Both the position numbers and the translations under genes were made by a program. From Streptomyces cyanogenus (lineage in GTDB: Bacteria > Actinomycetota > Actinomycetes > Streptomycetales > Streptomycetaceae): 64,000 nucleotides of DNA. A model generated the notes under the pieces. It was not told where the DNA came from. It saw nothing but the letters and a program-made list of their open reading frames with translations, and ran no database searches. Positions within the stretch are counted from its first letter, which is position 1, and every line of letters starts with the position of its first letter. The stretch is taken from positions 8,036,001-8,100,000 of the forward strand of contig NZ_CP071839.1 in NCBI RefSeq assembly GCF_017526105.1. Reading direction: 5' to 3'. This document shows positions 28,271 to 36,827 of this stretch, one piece after another.

Positions 28271-29760
28271 AAGGCGGCGCCCGCCGCGCCGAGCGCGCCG
28301 CCGCGGCCCTGGACGCGCGGCTGCCGCTCACCGAGGGCGGTGCGCTGATGCGCAAGGCGTTCCCCGAGCACTGGTCCTTCCTGCTCGGGGAACTGGCCCT
28401 GTACAGCCTGCTGGTGCTGATCCTGACCGGGGTGTGGCTCACCCTGTTCTTCCAGCCGGAGATGCGCGAGGTCGTGTACGCCGGGTCCTATGTGCCGTTG
28501 CGCGGGGTGCGCATGTCGGCCGCCTTCGACTCCACCCTGCGCATCAGTTTCGACGTGCGTGGCGGCCTGCTGATGCGGCAGACCCACCACTGGGCCGCGC
28601 TGGTCTTCGTCGCCGCGATCGGCCTGCACATGCTGCGGATCTTCTTCACCGGCGCGTTCCGCCGGCCGCGCGAGCTGAACTGGGTGATCGGGCTGACCCT
28701 GTTCGTGGCCTCCCTCGCCGAGGGCTTCGCCGGCTACTCGCTCCCCGACGACCTGCTCTCCGGCACCGGGCTGCGCATCGCCCAGGGCATCATGCTGTCC
28801 CTCCCGGTGGTCGGCACGTACGTGGCCTTCTTCGCGTTCGGCGGCCAGTACCCGGGCCACGACATCATCACCCGGCTGTACCCGCTCCACATCCTGCTGC
28901 TGCCCGGCCTGCTCATCGGCCTGGTCACCGTGCACCTGATCCTGGTGTTCCACCTCAAGCACACCCAGTGGCGCGGCCCCGGCCACTCCAACCGCAACGC
29001 CGTCGGCAAGCCGATGTTCCCGCAGTTCTCCGGCACCTCCGCGGGCCTGTCCCTCACCGTCTTCGGCGTCCTGGTGCTGCTCGCCGGCCTCGCCCAGGTC
29101 AACCCCGTCTGGAACTACGGCCCCTACCGCCCCGACCAGGTGTCCACCGCCTCCCAGCCCGACTGGTACGTCGGCTTCCTGGAGGGCGCGCTGCGGCTGG
29201 TGCCCCCGTGGGAGACGAACGTCGCCGGGCACACGTTCATGTGGAACGTGCTGCTTCCGGCCGTCGTCCTGCCCGGCCTGCTGTTCGCCGTGCTCTACGC
29301 CTACCCGTTCGTGGAGCAGCGCCTGACCGGGGAGTGGCAGCACGAGCAGCACCTGTGCGACCGTCCGCGCGAGCGTCCCGTCCGCACCGGCCTCGGCGCG
29401 GCGGGCACGGCGTTCTACGGCGTGCTGCTGCTCGCCGGCGGCAACGACGTCATCGCCCAGACCTTCCGCGTCTCCGTCAACGGCATCACCTGGGTGCTGC
29501 GCGCCGCGCTGATCGTGGCGCCCGTCCTGGCCTTCCTGGTGACCCGGTGGCTGTGCCGGGCGCTGACCGCGGCGGAGCGGGAGCGGCTCGACGAGGGGGT
29601 CCCGACCGGCGAGATCCGGCAGACCGTCAGCGGCGGCTACGACGGCGGCCACGAGCCCGTCACATCGTTCCGGCCGGGCGCCCCGCGCAGGTCCCTCACC
29701 GGTGCGCGTACTGGAACACCATCCCGAAGACCCCGCGAGCCAGAATCCCCAGACCGATGA
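28267..29760 (+). CDS. qcrB-like: Cytochrome b subunit of a bc1-type complex (orphan QcrB paralogue)
   Basis: 497 residues. Membrane helices alternate with cytochrome b landmarks: haem-ligand histidines in the helix beginning HHWAALVFVAAIGLHM and ending FFTGAFR, the quinol-site region GYSLPDDLLSGTGLRIAQ, and second ligands in HILLLPGLLIGLVTVHL, followed by HTQWRGPG. In actinobacteria QcrB oxidises menaquinol and passes electrons through QcrC to cytochrome c oxidase. Here qcrC and qcrA are absent nearby, so this is a stand-alone paralogue, a little shorter than the main ~545-residue protein (from memory). The final ~40 residues are Arg/Pro/Ser-rich and overlap the 3' end of the convergent ctaF gene by 65 nt. 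It is coupled by GTGA to the small gene upstream. Confidence 0.92.
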   Translation: MKGGARRAERAAAALDARLPLTEGGALMRKAFPEHWSFLLGELALYSLLVLILTGVWLTLFFQPEMREVVYAGSYVPLRGVRMSAAFDSTLRISFDVRGGLLMRQTHHWAALVFVAAIGLHMLRIFFTGAFRRPRELNWVIGLTLFVASLAEGFAGYSLPDDLLSGTGLRIAQGIMLSLPVVGTYVAFFAFGGQYPGHDIITRLYPLHILLLPGLLIGLVTVHLILVFHLKHTQWRGPGHSNRNAVGKPMFPQFSGTSAGLSLTVFGVLVLLAGLAQVNPVWNYGPYRPDQVSTASQPDWYVGFLEGALRLVPPWETNVAGHTFMWNVLLPAVVLPGLLFAVLYAYPFVEQRLTGEWQHEQHLCDRPRERPVRTGLGAAGTAFYGVLLLAGGNDVIAQTFRVSVNGITWVLRAALIVAPVLAFLVTRWLCRALTAAERERLDEGVPTGEIRQTVSGGYDGGHEPVTSFRPGAPRRSLTGARTGTPSRRPREPESPDR

Positions 29761-30079
29761 GGAAGAGCCACAGCCCGAAGACGACGCCGCTCGCCGTCAC
29801 CGCGAAGCCGAACGCGGTGACGATCGGCCAGCCGCTCTCGTCGGGGAAGAACGCCACCGGCCCGGCCGCGTCCGCCACCTCGGCCTCCGTGCGGTCCTGT
29901 GCGCGGCTGCCCCGGCGCCGGTACTGGATCAGGCAGAAGAAGGCGACCAGCGCCGCCATCGCGCACGCCACGACCAGCACGACCGTGCCGGTCTCGTCCT
30001 GCGACCACACCCCGTACAGGGCGGCGGAGCCGCCGAAGAACAACGCCACCCCGCCGAACAGCAGCGCTTCCGTCCTCAC
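29696..30079 (-). CDS. ctaF: Cytochrome c oxidase subunit IV, actinobacterial type
   Basis: 127 residues starting at a GTG. The pattern of two N-terminal membrane helices, a hydrophilic loop with PVAFFPDESGWPIV, then two more helices ending FGMVFQYAHR matches actinobacterial CtaF. This small subunit belongs to the aa3-type oxidase. The start overlaps the ctaD stop by 4 nt (GTGA), so translation is coupled. The 3' end runs 65 nt into the convergent cytochrome b gene. No ctaC or ctaE accompanies the pair, so it is probably a secondary copy of the genes in the main respiratory operon elsewhere on the chromosome. Confidence 0.9.
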   Translation of the reverse strand: MRTEALLFGGVALFFGGSAALYGVWSQDETGTVVLVVACAMAALVAFFCLIQYRRRGSRAQDRTEAEVADAAGPVAFFPDESGWPIVTAFGFAVTASGVVFGLWLFLIGLGILARGVFGMVFQYAHR

Positions 30080-31758
30080 CGGATCAGCTCCTCTCCGGGC
30101 GGCTGGTCGATCTCGGGATGGTGCAGGTCGAAGGCGGGTGACTCCGAGCGGATGCGCGGCAGGGCCACGAAGTTGTGCCGCGGGGGCGGGCACGACGTCG
30201 CCCACTCCAGGCCGCGCCCCCACCCCCAGGGATCGTCCAGGGTGACCCGCTCGCCGCGGACGGCCGTACGCCAGACGTTGTACAGGAACGGCAGCGTGGA
30301 GACGCCGAGCAGCAACGCGCCCGCCGAGGACAGGGTGTTCAGCAGGGTGAAACCGTCCGCCGGGAGGTAGTCCGCGTACCGGCGGGGCATCCCCTGCTCG
30401 CCGAGCCAGTGCTGCACCAGGAAGGTCAGCTGGAACCCCGGGAAGAGCAGCCAGAAGTGGATCTTGCCGAGCCGTTCGTCCAGCATCTTGCCGGTGAACT
30501 TCGGCCACCAGAAGTAGAAACCGGCGAACATCGCGAACACCACCGTGCCGAACAGCACGTAGTGCAGGTGCGCCACGATGAAGTAGGTGTCGGTGAGATG
30601 GAAGTCCAGCGGCGGCGAGGCGATCAGCACCCCGCTCAGCCCGCCCAGCAGGAACGACACCAGGAAGCCCATCGACCACAGCATCGGTGTCTCGAACGAG
30701 ACCGAACCGTTGACCATGGTCCCGATCCACGCGAAGAACTTGATGCCCGTGGGCACCGCGATCAGGAACGACATGATGGAGAAGAAGGGCAGCAACACCG
30801 CTCCGGTGGCGAACATATGGTGCGCCCACACCACCGCGGACAGCATGGTGATCGAGGTCGTCGCCCCGATCATGGGCACGTAGCCGAACAGCGGCTTGCG
30901 GGAGAACACCGGGATGATCTCGGAGATGATCCCGAAGAACGGCAGCGCCACGATGTAGACCTCGGGGTGCCCGAAGAACCAGAACAGGTGCTGCCACAGC
31001 AGCGCTCCGCCGTTCGCCGCGTCGAAGACGTGCGCACCGAACTTGCGGTCCGCCTCCAGCGCCAGCAGCGCGGCGGTGAGCACGGGGAACGCGGGCAGGA
31101 TCAGGATCGACGTGAACAGCACGTTCCAGGTGAACATGGGCATCCGGAACATCGTCAGGCCGGGCGCGCGCAGGGCCACGATCGTGGTGATGAAGTTGAC
31201 GGCGGTCAGGGTCGTGGACACACCGCTCACCACCAGGCCCATCGCCCACAGGTCGCCGCCCGCGCCGGGGGAGAAGTAGGAGCTGTTCAGCGGCGCGTAC
31301 GCGAACCACCCGAACGCCGCCGCACCGCCCGGCACCAGAAAGCCGGACACCACCATCAGCCCGCCGAACAGGTACATCCAGTACGACAGGGCGTTCAGCC
31401 GGGGCAGGGCCAGATCCGGGGCGCCGATCTGCAGCGGCATCACCGCGTTGGCGAACCCGGCGAACATCGGTGTGGCGAACAGCAGCATCATGATCGTGCC
31501 GTGGATGGTGACGAACTCGTCGTAGCCCTGCTTGCTCAGCAACTGGAGGCCGGGCCGGGCGAGTTCCGCGCGCATGCCGAGCGCCAGCAGACCGGCCAGC
31601 AGGAAGAAGCAGAACGCCGTGACCATGTAGAGCCGGCCGATCACCTTGTGATCGGTCGTGGTGGCCCAGCGCAGCAGTGCACGGCCGGGACGCGGAGCGG
31701 GGGCCGTGTAGCGTGCGACGATCTCGAACGTTTCCGGCACTTCTGGCAGATCGGTCAT
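30076..31758 (-). CDS. ctaD: Cytochrome c oxidase subunit I (first of two paralogues in the window)
   Basis: 560 residues, 12 membrane helices. Haem-copper oxidase landmarks are visible: HGTIMMLLFATP (low-spin haem ligand), WQHLFWFFGHPEVYI (CuB His and cross-linked Tyr), WAHHMFATG (two CuB His) and VAHLHYVLFGTVVFAMFAG (haem a3 and a ligands). It reduces oxygen to water with proton pumping. The ATG at 31758 begins MTDLPEVPETFEIV; the longer reading frame upstream lacks family similarity. The C-terminus has the actinobacterial SCPPPRHNF segment. It forms a two-gene operon with ctaF. It is divergent from a DUF6479 gene, with a 96-nt gap that must hold both promoters. Confidence 0.96.
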   Translation of the reverse strand: MTDLPEVPETFEIVARYTAPAPRPGRALLRWATTTDHKVIGRLYMVTAFCFFLLAGLLALGMRAELARPGLQLLSKQGYDEFVTIHGTIMMLLFATPMFAGFANAVMPLQIGAPDLALPRLNALSYWMYLFGGLMVVSGFLVPGGAAAFGWFAYAPLNSSYFSPGAGGDLWAMGLVVSGVSTTLTAVNFITTIVALRAPGLTMFRMPMFTWNVLFTSILILPAFPVLTAALLALEADRKFGAHVFDAANGGALLWQHLFWFFGHPEVYIVALPFFGIISEIIPVFSRKPLFGYVPMIGATTSITMLSAVVWAHHMFATGAVLLPFFSIMSFLIAVPTGIKFFAWIGTMVNGSVSFETPMLWSMGFLVSFLLGGLSGVLIASPPLDFHLTDTYFIVAHLHYVLFGTVVFAMFAGFYFWWPKFTGKMLDERLGKIHFWLLFPGFQLTFLVQHWLGEQGMPRRYADYLPADGFTLLNTLSSAGALLLGVSTLPFLYNVWRTAVRGERVTLDDPWGWGRGLEWATSCPPPRHNFVALPRIRSESPAFDLHHPEIDQPPGEELIR

Positions 31759-31854
31759 CCCGGGCGAGGTTACTCCCGGTGACCGAGGGCCCGCTCGCGC
31801 CACGCCCTGCACACAACCGGTCGTATCCGCCGCCCGGGCGGGTACCCGGCGTTC

Positions 31855-32223
31855 ATGAACACTGCCATGTACCAAGCGGCCACCGGCGCTCAGGTGTTCG
31901 GATACGTCCTGATCCTGCTCGCCGGGCTGGTCTGCGTCGCGGGACTGATCTGGGCCTTCCGGCTGGGCATCAAGGTGCGGGAGCGGGAGTCGGCGCCGCC
32001 GCGCCCCGAGGAGCAGCCCAGGCTGCCGGCGTCCGGGCCGGTCCACGAGACCCGCGAGGTCCGTGAGCCCGACGAGGTGCCCCGCGCGGCCGACGACAGC
32101 GAGCGCCTGACCCCGCACCAGCTCGGCAACGTCCGCAGCAAGCGCGCCGACGACCAGCGCCGTCCCCGCTGGTCGCCCGGTTCCAGCGGGTCCTTCGGCG
32201 GCGGAGGCGGCGGCCGTACCTGA
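31855..32223 (+). CDS. DUF6479 family membrane protein
   Basis: 122 residues. One N-terminal membrane helix (about residues 14-35) is followed by RLGIKVRERES and a hydrophilic, disordered tail with PRPEEQPRLP, an Arg/Glu-rich stretch, RLTPHQL and a Gly-rich end (GSFGGGGGG). This layout matches the Streptomyces-specific DUF6479 family as I remember it; the function is unknown. The gene is monocistronic and divergent from ctaD. The start could also be the ATG 12 nt downstream; neither has a strong Shine-Dalgarno. Two hairpins follow the stop. Confidence 0.8.
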   Translation: MNTAMYQAATGAQVFGYVLILLAGLVCVAGLIWAFRLGIKVRERESAPPRPEEQPRLPASGPVHETREVREPDEVPRAADDSERLTPHQLGNVRSKRADDQRRPRWSPGSSGSFGGGGGGRT

Positions 32224-32234
32224 ACCGCCGCGGA

Positions 32235-32258
32235 CCGGGCCCGTGTTTGCGGGCCCGG
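32235..32258. terminator. Hairpin after the DUF6479 gene
   Basis: CCGGGCCCG and CGGGCCCGG form a perfect 9-bp stem around the loop TGTTTG, starting 11 nt after the stop codon. There is no T-tract, as is usual in this genus. It is a likely transcription terminator. Confidence 0.65.
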
Positions 32259-32293
32259 CCGCCCGGGGACTCGGTGGGGCACAGATCCACAGC

Positions 32294-32314
32294 CCGGACC
32301 CTTCGAGGGTCCGG
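32294..32314. terminator. Second hairpin, CCGGACCC with TTCG-containing loop
   Basis: CCGGACCCT and AGGGTCCGG pair over 9 bp around TCG, lying 36 nt after the previous hairpin and just before a small ORF. It may be a second terminator or a structured leader of that ORF. Confidence 0.5.
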
Positions 32315-32351
32315 CGAACGGCTCCCGCACCGGGCGGGGCGCAGAAGGAAG

Positions 32352-32537
32352 ATGAACGTCGTGACCGCGCATGCCAGTGAGAAACCCGCCGTACCTCCCG
32401 CCGAGACGGGCTGGGCCGCCGCCCACCGCTCGCGGAACCGGGCGGTACGCACCTGCGTGCCCGCCGTCCTGGACCGCGCCTCGGCGCAGCGGCAGGGCGC
32501 GGACACCGAGGACAACATCGTGCGCGGTGAGGACTGA
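32352..32537 (+). CDS. Possible small protein, unknown function
   Basis: 61 residues from ATG 32352, or 58 from GTG 32361, which lies a more normal distance after AGAAGGAAG. Composition is mixed, with charged segments and one Cys; there is no membrane helix or signal peptide. The segment AAHRSRNRAVRTCVPAVLDRA could form an amphipathic helix. It sits between terminator-like hairpins and the convergent isochorismatase gene, ending 9 nt from that gene's stop. Codon bias fits a real gene, but the call is tentative. Confidence 0.45.
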   Translation: MNVVTAHASEKPAVPPAETGWAAAHRSRNRAVRTCVPAVLDRASAQRQGADTEDNIVRGED

Positions 32538-32546
32538 CCCCGACGC

Positions 32547-33131
32547 TCAGGCGCGGGTCTTGGCGAGCAGTTCCAGGGTCTCGGCGGTCGTGCCGGTCTC
32601 GCCGAGCCGCGGGAAGATCCGCTCGACGCTGTTGGCGTGTGCCTCGGCGTCCGCGTCGGCCATGGCGTCCGTGGCGAGCGTGACGTGGTAGCCGTGCGCG
32701 TAGGCGTCGCGGGCGGTGGACTCCACGCCGATGCTGGTGGCGATCCCGGTCAGCACGATCTGCGTGACGCCCCTGCGGCGCAGCTGGACGTCCAGGTCGG
32801 TGCCGTGGAAGGCGCTCCAGTTGTGCTTGGTGACCCGGATGTCGCCGGCGTGCCCGGACAGTTCGCCGACGACGACGTCCCAGCCCTCGGGGAAGGCGAG
32901 CCCGCGCGGCCCGCGCTCGGTGCGGCCGGGCACGGCGTCCGCCCAGTCGGGCGCGAAGGAGACCCTGACCAGGACCACGGGCAGCCCGTGGGAGCGGAAG
33001 GCGTCGGCCAGGCCGGCCGTGCGGGCGACGACGTCCGGACCGGGGTACGGGTGGGTGGGCATGGCGACGATGCCGCTCTGGAGGTCGATCGCGACGAGGG
33101 CGGTGCGGGGGTCGAGCGTGGTGAGCGACAT
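32547..33131 (-). CDS. Isochorismatase-fold hydrolase with Gly at the catalytic Cys position
   Basis: 194 residues from the ATG at 33131; an earlier ATG at 33155 is possible. The isochorismatase/cysteine-hydrolase fold is recognisable: ALVAIDLQSGIV (catalytic Asp), RVTKHNWSAFHGTDLD (catalytic Lys region) and VLTGIATSIGVESTARDAY. In amidase members of this family the last motif carries a nucleophilic Cys (typically VCVEST or similar); here the position reads IGVEST. True isochorismatases such as EntB and PhzD also lack the Cys, so a non-amidase reaction is possible. The gene lies 87 nt downstream of a MarR gene on the same strand and is probably controlled with it. Confidence 0.85.
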   Translation of the reverse strand: MSLTTLDPRTALVAIDLQSGIVAMPTHPYPGPDVVARTAGLADAFRSHGLPVVLVRVSFAPDWADAVPGRTERGPRGLAFPEGWDVVVGELSGHAGDIRVTKHNWSAFHGTDLDVQLRRRGVTQIVLTGIATSIGVESTARDAYAHGYHVTLATDAMADADAEAHANSVERIFPRLGETGTTAETLELLAKTRA

Positions 33132-33218
33132 GGGTCGGTCAGGCCTTTCGGTCATGGGGGCGGCGGAGGACGAGCCGGCCGGGGCGAGTGCTGTGCGTGT
33201 GGGCGCAGAAGCTCGGTG

Positions 33219-33656
33219 TCACGGCCGCGACAGCCGTTCCATCAGCTCCAGCGCCGCGAGGACCGTCTGCCGCTCCTCCTCGGAGTAGCGGTCCTCGAAG
33301 GCGCGGGCCAGCCACTCCTCACGGACCTGCCGGTTGCCCTCGATGCGGGCCCGGCCGCCGTCGGTCAGCGTGACCAGTTGGCGGCGGCCGTCGTCGGGGT
33401 CGGGGGCGCGCCGGATCAGCCCGTGCCGCTCCAGGGCGGCCAGCGTGGTCGCCATGGACTGCGGGCGCACCCCCTCGGCGGCGGCGAGCGCGCTGGCCGT
33501 GGCGGCGCCGTGCTTGCCGACCAGGGTGAGAGCCGACTCCTGCGAGGGGCTGAGGTCGGCGTCCTGCGCCACCTCGCGGATGCGCCGCCGCAGCCTGCTG
33601 AAGACCACGCGCAGATCGCGTGCGGCGCGGGCGGCGGAGTCGGAGATGTCGGCCAT
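33219..33656 (-). CDS. MarR-family transcriptional regulator
   Basis: 145 residues. The winged helix-turn-helix is clear: LSPSQESALTLVGKHGAATASALAAAEGVRPQ, then MATTLAALERHGLIRRAPDPDDGRRQLVTLTDGG with the DxRxxxVxLT wing motif of MarR proteins. N- and C-terminal helices would form the dimer interface. MarR proteins usually repress their own and adjacent genes and release DNA on binding small phenolic or related ligands. Its gene heads the unit with the isochorismatase-fold hydrolase and is divergent from the FAD/Fe-S dehydrogenase operon. A double palindrome begins 26 nt upstream of its start. Confidence 0.92.
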   Translation of the reverse strand: MADISDSAARAARDLRVVFSRLRRRIREVAQDADLSPSQESALTLVGKHGAATASALAAAEGVRPQSMATTLAALERHGLIRRAPDPDDGRRQLVTLTDGGRARIEGNRQVREEWLARAFEDRYSEEERQTVLAALELMERLSRP

Positions 33657-33681
33657 GGCCTCAGGCTATGACCGACAGCCG

Positions 33682-33709
33682 AAACTGTCCAGTCCAGACT
33701 GTTCAGTTT
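33682..33709. promoter_or_regulatory. Predicted MarR operator: two ACTG-NN-CAGT palindromes
   Basis: AAACTGTCCAGT and ACTGTTCAGTTT lie 4 nt apart. Each contains ACTG-NN-CAGT, and together they form a larger dyad (10 of 12 positions match). The local sequence is AT-rich compared with its surroundings. It lies in the 133-nt gap between the MarR gene and the divergent FAD/Fe-S gene, so one regulator could control both sides. Inferred from sequence only. Confidence 0.65.
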
Positions 33710-33789
33710 TGGCTGTGTGCTCGTCTGGGTACTCGCGGCCCCGGACAACACAGCACGGCGGTCTACCCGACTCAGCCAGAGGAGCGCAG

Positions 33790-36700
33790 ATGACCCCTCC
33801 GGACAGCTCCGGCCTGGAAGCGGCACTCCGGGCCGAGGTGGACGGCGAAGTCCGCTTCGACGCCGGCAGCCGCGGCGCCTACGCCACGGACGGTTCCAAC
33901 TACCGGCAGGTCCCGCTGGGCGTCGTCGTGCCCCGTACCGTGGAGGCGGGCGCCCGCGCGGTGTCGGTGTGCGCACGCTTCGACGCCCCCGTCCTCTCCC
34001 GGGGCGGCGGCACCAGCCTCGCCGGACAGTCCACCAACACCGCCGTGGTGATCGACTGGAGCAAGTACTGCACCGGGGTGATCTCCGTCGACCCCGAACG
34101 GCGCACCTGCACGGTGGAGCCCGGTATCGTCCTGGACGAACTCAACCGCCAGCTCGCCCGCCACCGGCTCCAGTTCGGCCCCAAGCCGTCCACCCACAGC
34201 CACTGCGCCCTCGGCGGCATGATCGGCAACAACTCCTGCGGTGGCTCCGCCCAGGCCTACGGCAAGACCGTCGACAACGTCCGGCGCCTGGAGATCCTCA
34301 CCTACGACGGGCAGCGCGCCTGGGTCGGGCCCACGCCGCCGGACGAACGCGCCCGCATCATCGCCGGCGGCGGCCGGCTCGCCGAGATCTACGCCGGCCT
34401 CGACCGCATCGCCACCGAGTACCTGGCCGACATCCGCCGCGGCTACCCCCAGATCCCCCGCCGCGTCTCCGGCTACAACCTCGACTCCCTGCTGCCCGAG
34501 AACGGCTTCGACGTCGCCAAGGCCCTCGTCGGCAGCGAGGGCACCCTGGTCACCGTCCTGCGGGCCGAACTCGACCTCGTACCCGTGCCGCCGTACAAGT
34601 CCCTGCTCGTCCTCGGCTACGACGACATCTGCGCCGCCGCGGACGACGTCCCCCGCCTGCTGGAGCACTGCTCGCCCAGCCAACTGGAGGCCCTGGACGG
34701 GCGCATGGCCCAGCTGATGCGCGAGGAGGGCGCCTACCTGGACTCCCTCGCGGTGCTGCCCGAGGGCGACAGCTGGCTGCTGGTGCAGTACAGCGGCGAC
34801 AGCCAGGAGGACGTCGACGCCCAGGCACACGCGCTGCTGCGCGCCCTCGGCCGCAGCGAGAAGGACGCGGACGTCGCCTTCTCCGACGACCCCGCGCGCG
34901 AGGAGAAGATGCTCAGGGCCCGCGAGGCCGGCCTCGGCGTCACCGCCCGGCCGCCGGACGACCGGGAGACCTGGGAGGGCTGGGAGGACTCCGCCGTACC
35001 GCCCGAACGCCTCGGCGACTACCTGCGCGACCTCAAACAGCTGTTCCAGGAGTTCGGCTACGACCACCCGTCCCTGTACGGCCACTTCGGGCAGGGCTGC
35101 GTCCACACCCGCATCCCCTTCGGGCTCCGGACCGCCGAGGGCGTGGCGGACTTCCGGCGCTTCCTGGAACGCGCCGCCGATCTCGTCGCCTCCTACGGCG
35201 GCTCCCTGTCCGGCGAGCACGGGGACGGCCAGTCCCGCGGCGAGCTGCTCACCCGCATGTTCGGGGAGCGGCTCGTCACCGCCTTCGGCGAGCTGAAGGC
35301 GCTCTTCGACCCCGGCAACCGGATGAACCCCGGCAAGATCGTCCACCCCAACCCGGTCGACGGGCAGCTGCGGCTCGGCCCCACCTGGCGGCCGGCCACC
35401 CCGGCGACCCACTTCGGCTTCCCCGAGGACGAGCACTCCTTCAACCGCGCGGTGATGCGCTGCGTCGGCATCGGCAACTGCCGCAGCCACTCCGGCGGCG
35501 TCATGTGTCCCTCCTACCGCGCCACCATGGAGGAGGAACACTCCACGCGCGGCCGGGCCCGGCTGCTGTTCGAGATGCTCGACGGGCACGCCGACTCCGC
35601 GGTCAAGGACGGCTGGCGCTCCACCGCCGTGCACGACGCGCTCGACCTCTGCCTGGCCTGCAAGGGCTGCAAGTCCGACTGCCCGACCGGCGTCGACATG
35701 GCCACCCTCAAGGCGGAGTTCCTCTCTCACCACTACGCGGGCCGCCCGCGCCCCGCCGCCCACTACGCCCTGGGCTGGCTGCCGCTGTGGGCGCGGCTCT
35801 CCCGCGTCGCGCCCTCCCTGGTCAACTCCGCGCTGCACGCGCCCGGTCTGGCCCGCGCCGGCAAGCGGCTGGCCGGCGTCGACGCGGCCCGCCCGGCACC
35901 CGTGTTCGCCGAGGAGTCCTTCCTCCAGTGGTGGCGGGCACGCGGCCGGGAGGAGCCCGACCCGGCCGACCCGCGCACCGTCGTCCTGTGGCCCGACACC
36001 TTCAGCACCTACTTCCACCCGTCCATCGCCCGGTCGGCCGTCCGGGTCCTGGAGGACGCCGGCTTCCGGGTCGCCGTCCCCACCCGCCCGGTGTGCTGCG
36101 GCCTCACCTGGATCTCCACCGGCCAACTGCCCACCGCGAAGCGGGTGCTGCGCCACACCCTCGACGTCCTGCGCCCGTACCTGGAGGCGGGCACCCCGGT
36201 CATCGGTCTGGAACCCTCGTGCACGGCCGTCTTCCGAGCCGACGCCCCCGAGCTGATGCCCGGCGACCAGGACGTTGAGCGGCTCGCCGCACAGACCCGC
36301 ACCTTCGCGGAACACCTCGTCCACCACGCCCCGGACGAGTGGCGGCCACCGCAGCTCGCCCGTCAGGCGACCGTACAGACCCACTGCCACCAGCACGCCA
36401 TCATGAAGTTCGACGCCGACCGGGAACTGCTGCGCCGGGCCCATGTGGACGCCGAGGTGCTCGACGAGGGCTGCTGCGGCCTGGCCGGGAACTTCGGCTT
36501 CGAACGCGGCCACCACGAGGTGTCCATGGCCGTCGCCGAACAGGGCGTCCTGCCGGCCGTCCGCGGCGCCGCCCCGGACAGCCTGGTCCTCGCCGACGGC
36601 TTCAGCTGCCGCACCCAGATCGAACAGGGCGGCACCGGCCGCCGCGCCCTGCACCTCGCCGAGGTCCTCGCCCTCGCCCTCGACGGCAACCTGCCCGCCG

Positions 36701-36825
36701 ACCACCCCGAGCGGCTGGCCGACCGGCCCGCCGAGCCGTCCCGTACGGCCCGCTGGGCGACGACCGCCACCGTGGCCGCCCTCGCGCTGGGCGTCGCGGG
36801 CGGGCTGCGGCAGCTGAGGAGGTGA
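33790..36825 (+). CDS. FAD- and Fe-S-containing D-2-hydroxyacid dehydrogenase with C-terminal membrane tail
   Basis: 1,011 residues from ATG 33790, preceded by AGAGGAG; the longer open frame upstream has no family similarity. Order: FAD-binding domain (~40-215, SRGGGTSLAGQS and HCALGGMIGNNSCGG), FAD-linked oxidase C-terminal domain (~230-520, ending SGEHGDGQSRGELL and NPGKIV), a 4Fe-4S ferredoxin-like domain with CLACKGCKSDCPTG near ~618-632, and two CCG-type domains (CCGLTW, EPSC, CCGLAGNFGFE). This fusion occurs in YdiJ/D-lactate-type dehydrogenases that pass electrons from D-2-hydroxyacids to the quinone pool; the exact substrate is not readable. A short hydrophobic helix (~985-1003) followed by RQLRR ends the protein, so it is probably membrane-attached. 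First gene of a tight five-gene operon. Confidence 0.92.
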   Translation: MTPPDSSGLEAALRAEVDGEVRFDAGSRGAYATDGSNYRQVPLGVVVPRTVEAGARAVSVCARFDAPVLSRGGGTSLAGQSTNTAVVIDWSKYCTGVISVDPERRTCTVEPGIVLDELNRQLARHRLQFGPKPSTHSHCALGGMIGNNSCGGSAQAYGKTVDNVRRLEILTYDGQRAWVGPTPPDERARIIAGGGRLAEIYAGLDRIATEYLADIRRGYPQIPRRVSGYNLDSLLPENGFDVAKALVGSEGTLVTVLRAELDLVPVPPYKSLLVLGYDDICAAADDVPRLLEHCSPSQLEALDGRMAQLMREEGAYLDSLAVLPEGDSWLLVQYSGDSQEDVDAQAHALLRALGRSEKDADVAFSDDPAREEKMLRAREAGLGVTARPPDDRETWEGWEDSAVPPERLGDYLRDLKQLFQEFGYDHPSLYGHFGQGCVHTRIPFGLRTAEGVADFRRFLERAADLVASYGGSLSGEHGDGQSRGELLTRMFGERLVTAFGELKALFDPGNRMNPGKIVHPNPVDGQLRLGPTWRPATPATHFGFPEDEHSFNRAVMRCVGIGNCRSHSGGVMCPSYRATMEEEHSTRGRARLLFEMLDGHADSAVKDGWRSTAVHDALDLCLACKGCKSDCPTGVDMATLKAEFLSHHYAGRPRPAAHYALGWLPLWARLSRVAPSLVNSALHAPGLARAGKRLAGVDAARPAPVFAEESFLQWWRARGREEPDPADPRTVVLWPDTFSTYFHPSIARSAVRVLEDAGFRVAVPTRPVCCGLTWISTGQLPTAKRVLRHTLDVLRPYLEAGTPVIGLEPSCTAVFRADAPELMPGDQDVERLAAQTRTFAEHLVHHAPDEWRPPQLARQATVQTHCHQHAIMKFDADRELLRRAHVDAEVLDEGCCGLAGNFGFERGHHEVSMAVAEQGVLPAVRGAAPDSLVLADGFSCRTQIEQGGTGRRALHLAEVLALALDGNLPADHPERLADRPAEPSRTARWATTATVAALALGVAGGLRQLRR

Positions 36826-36827
36826 CC

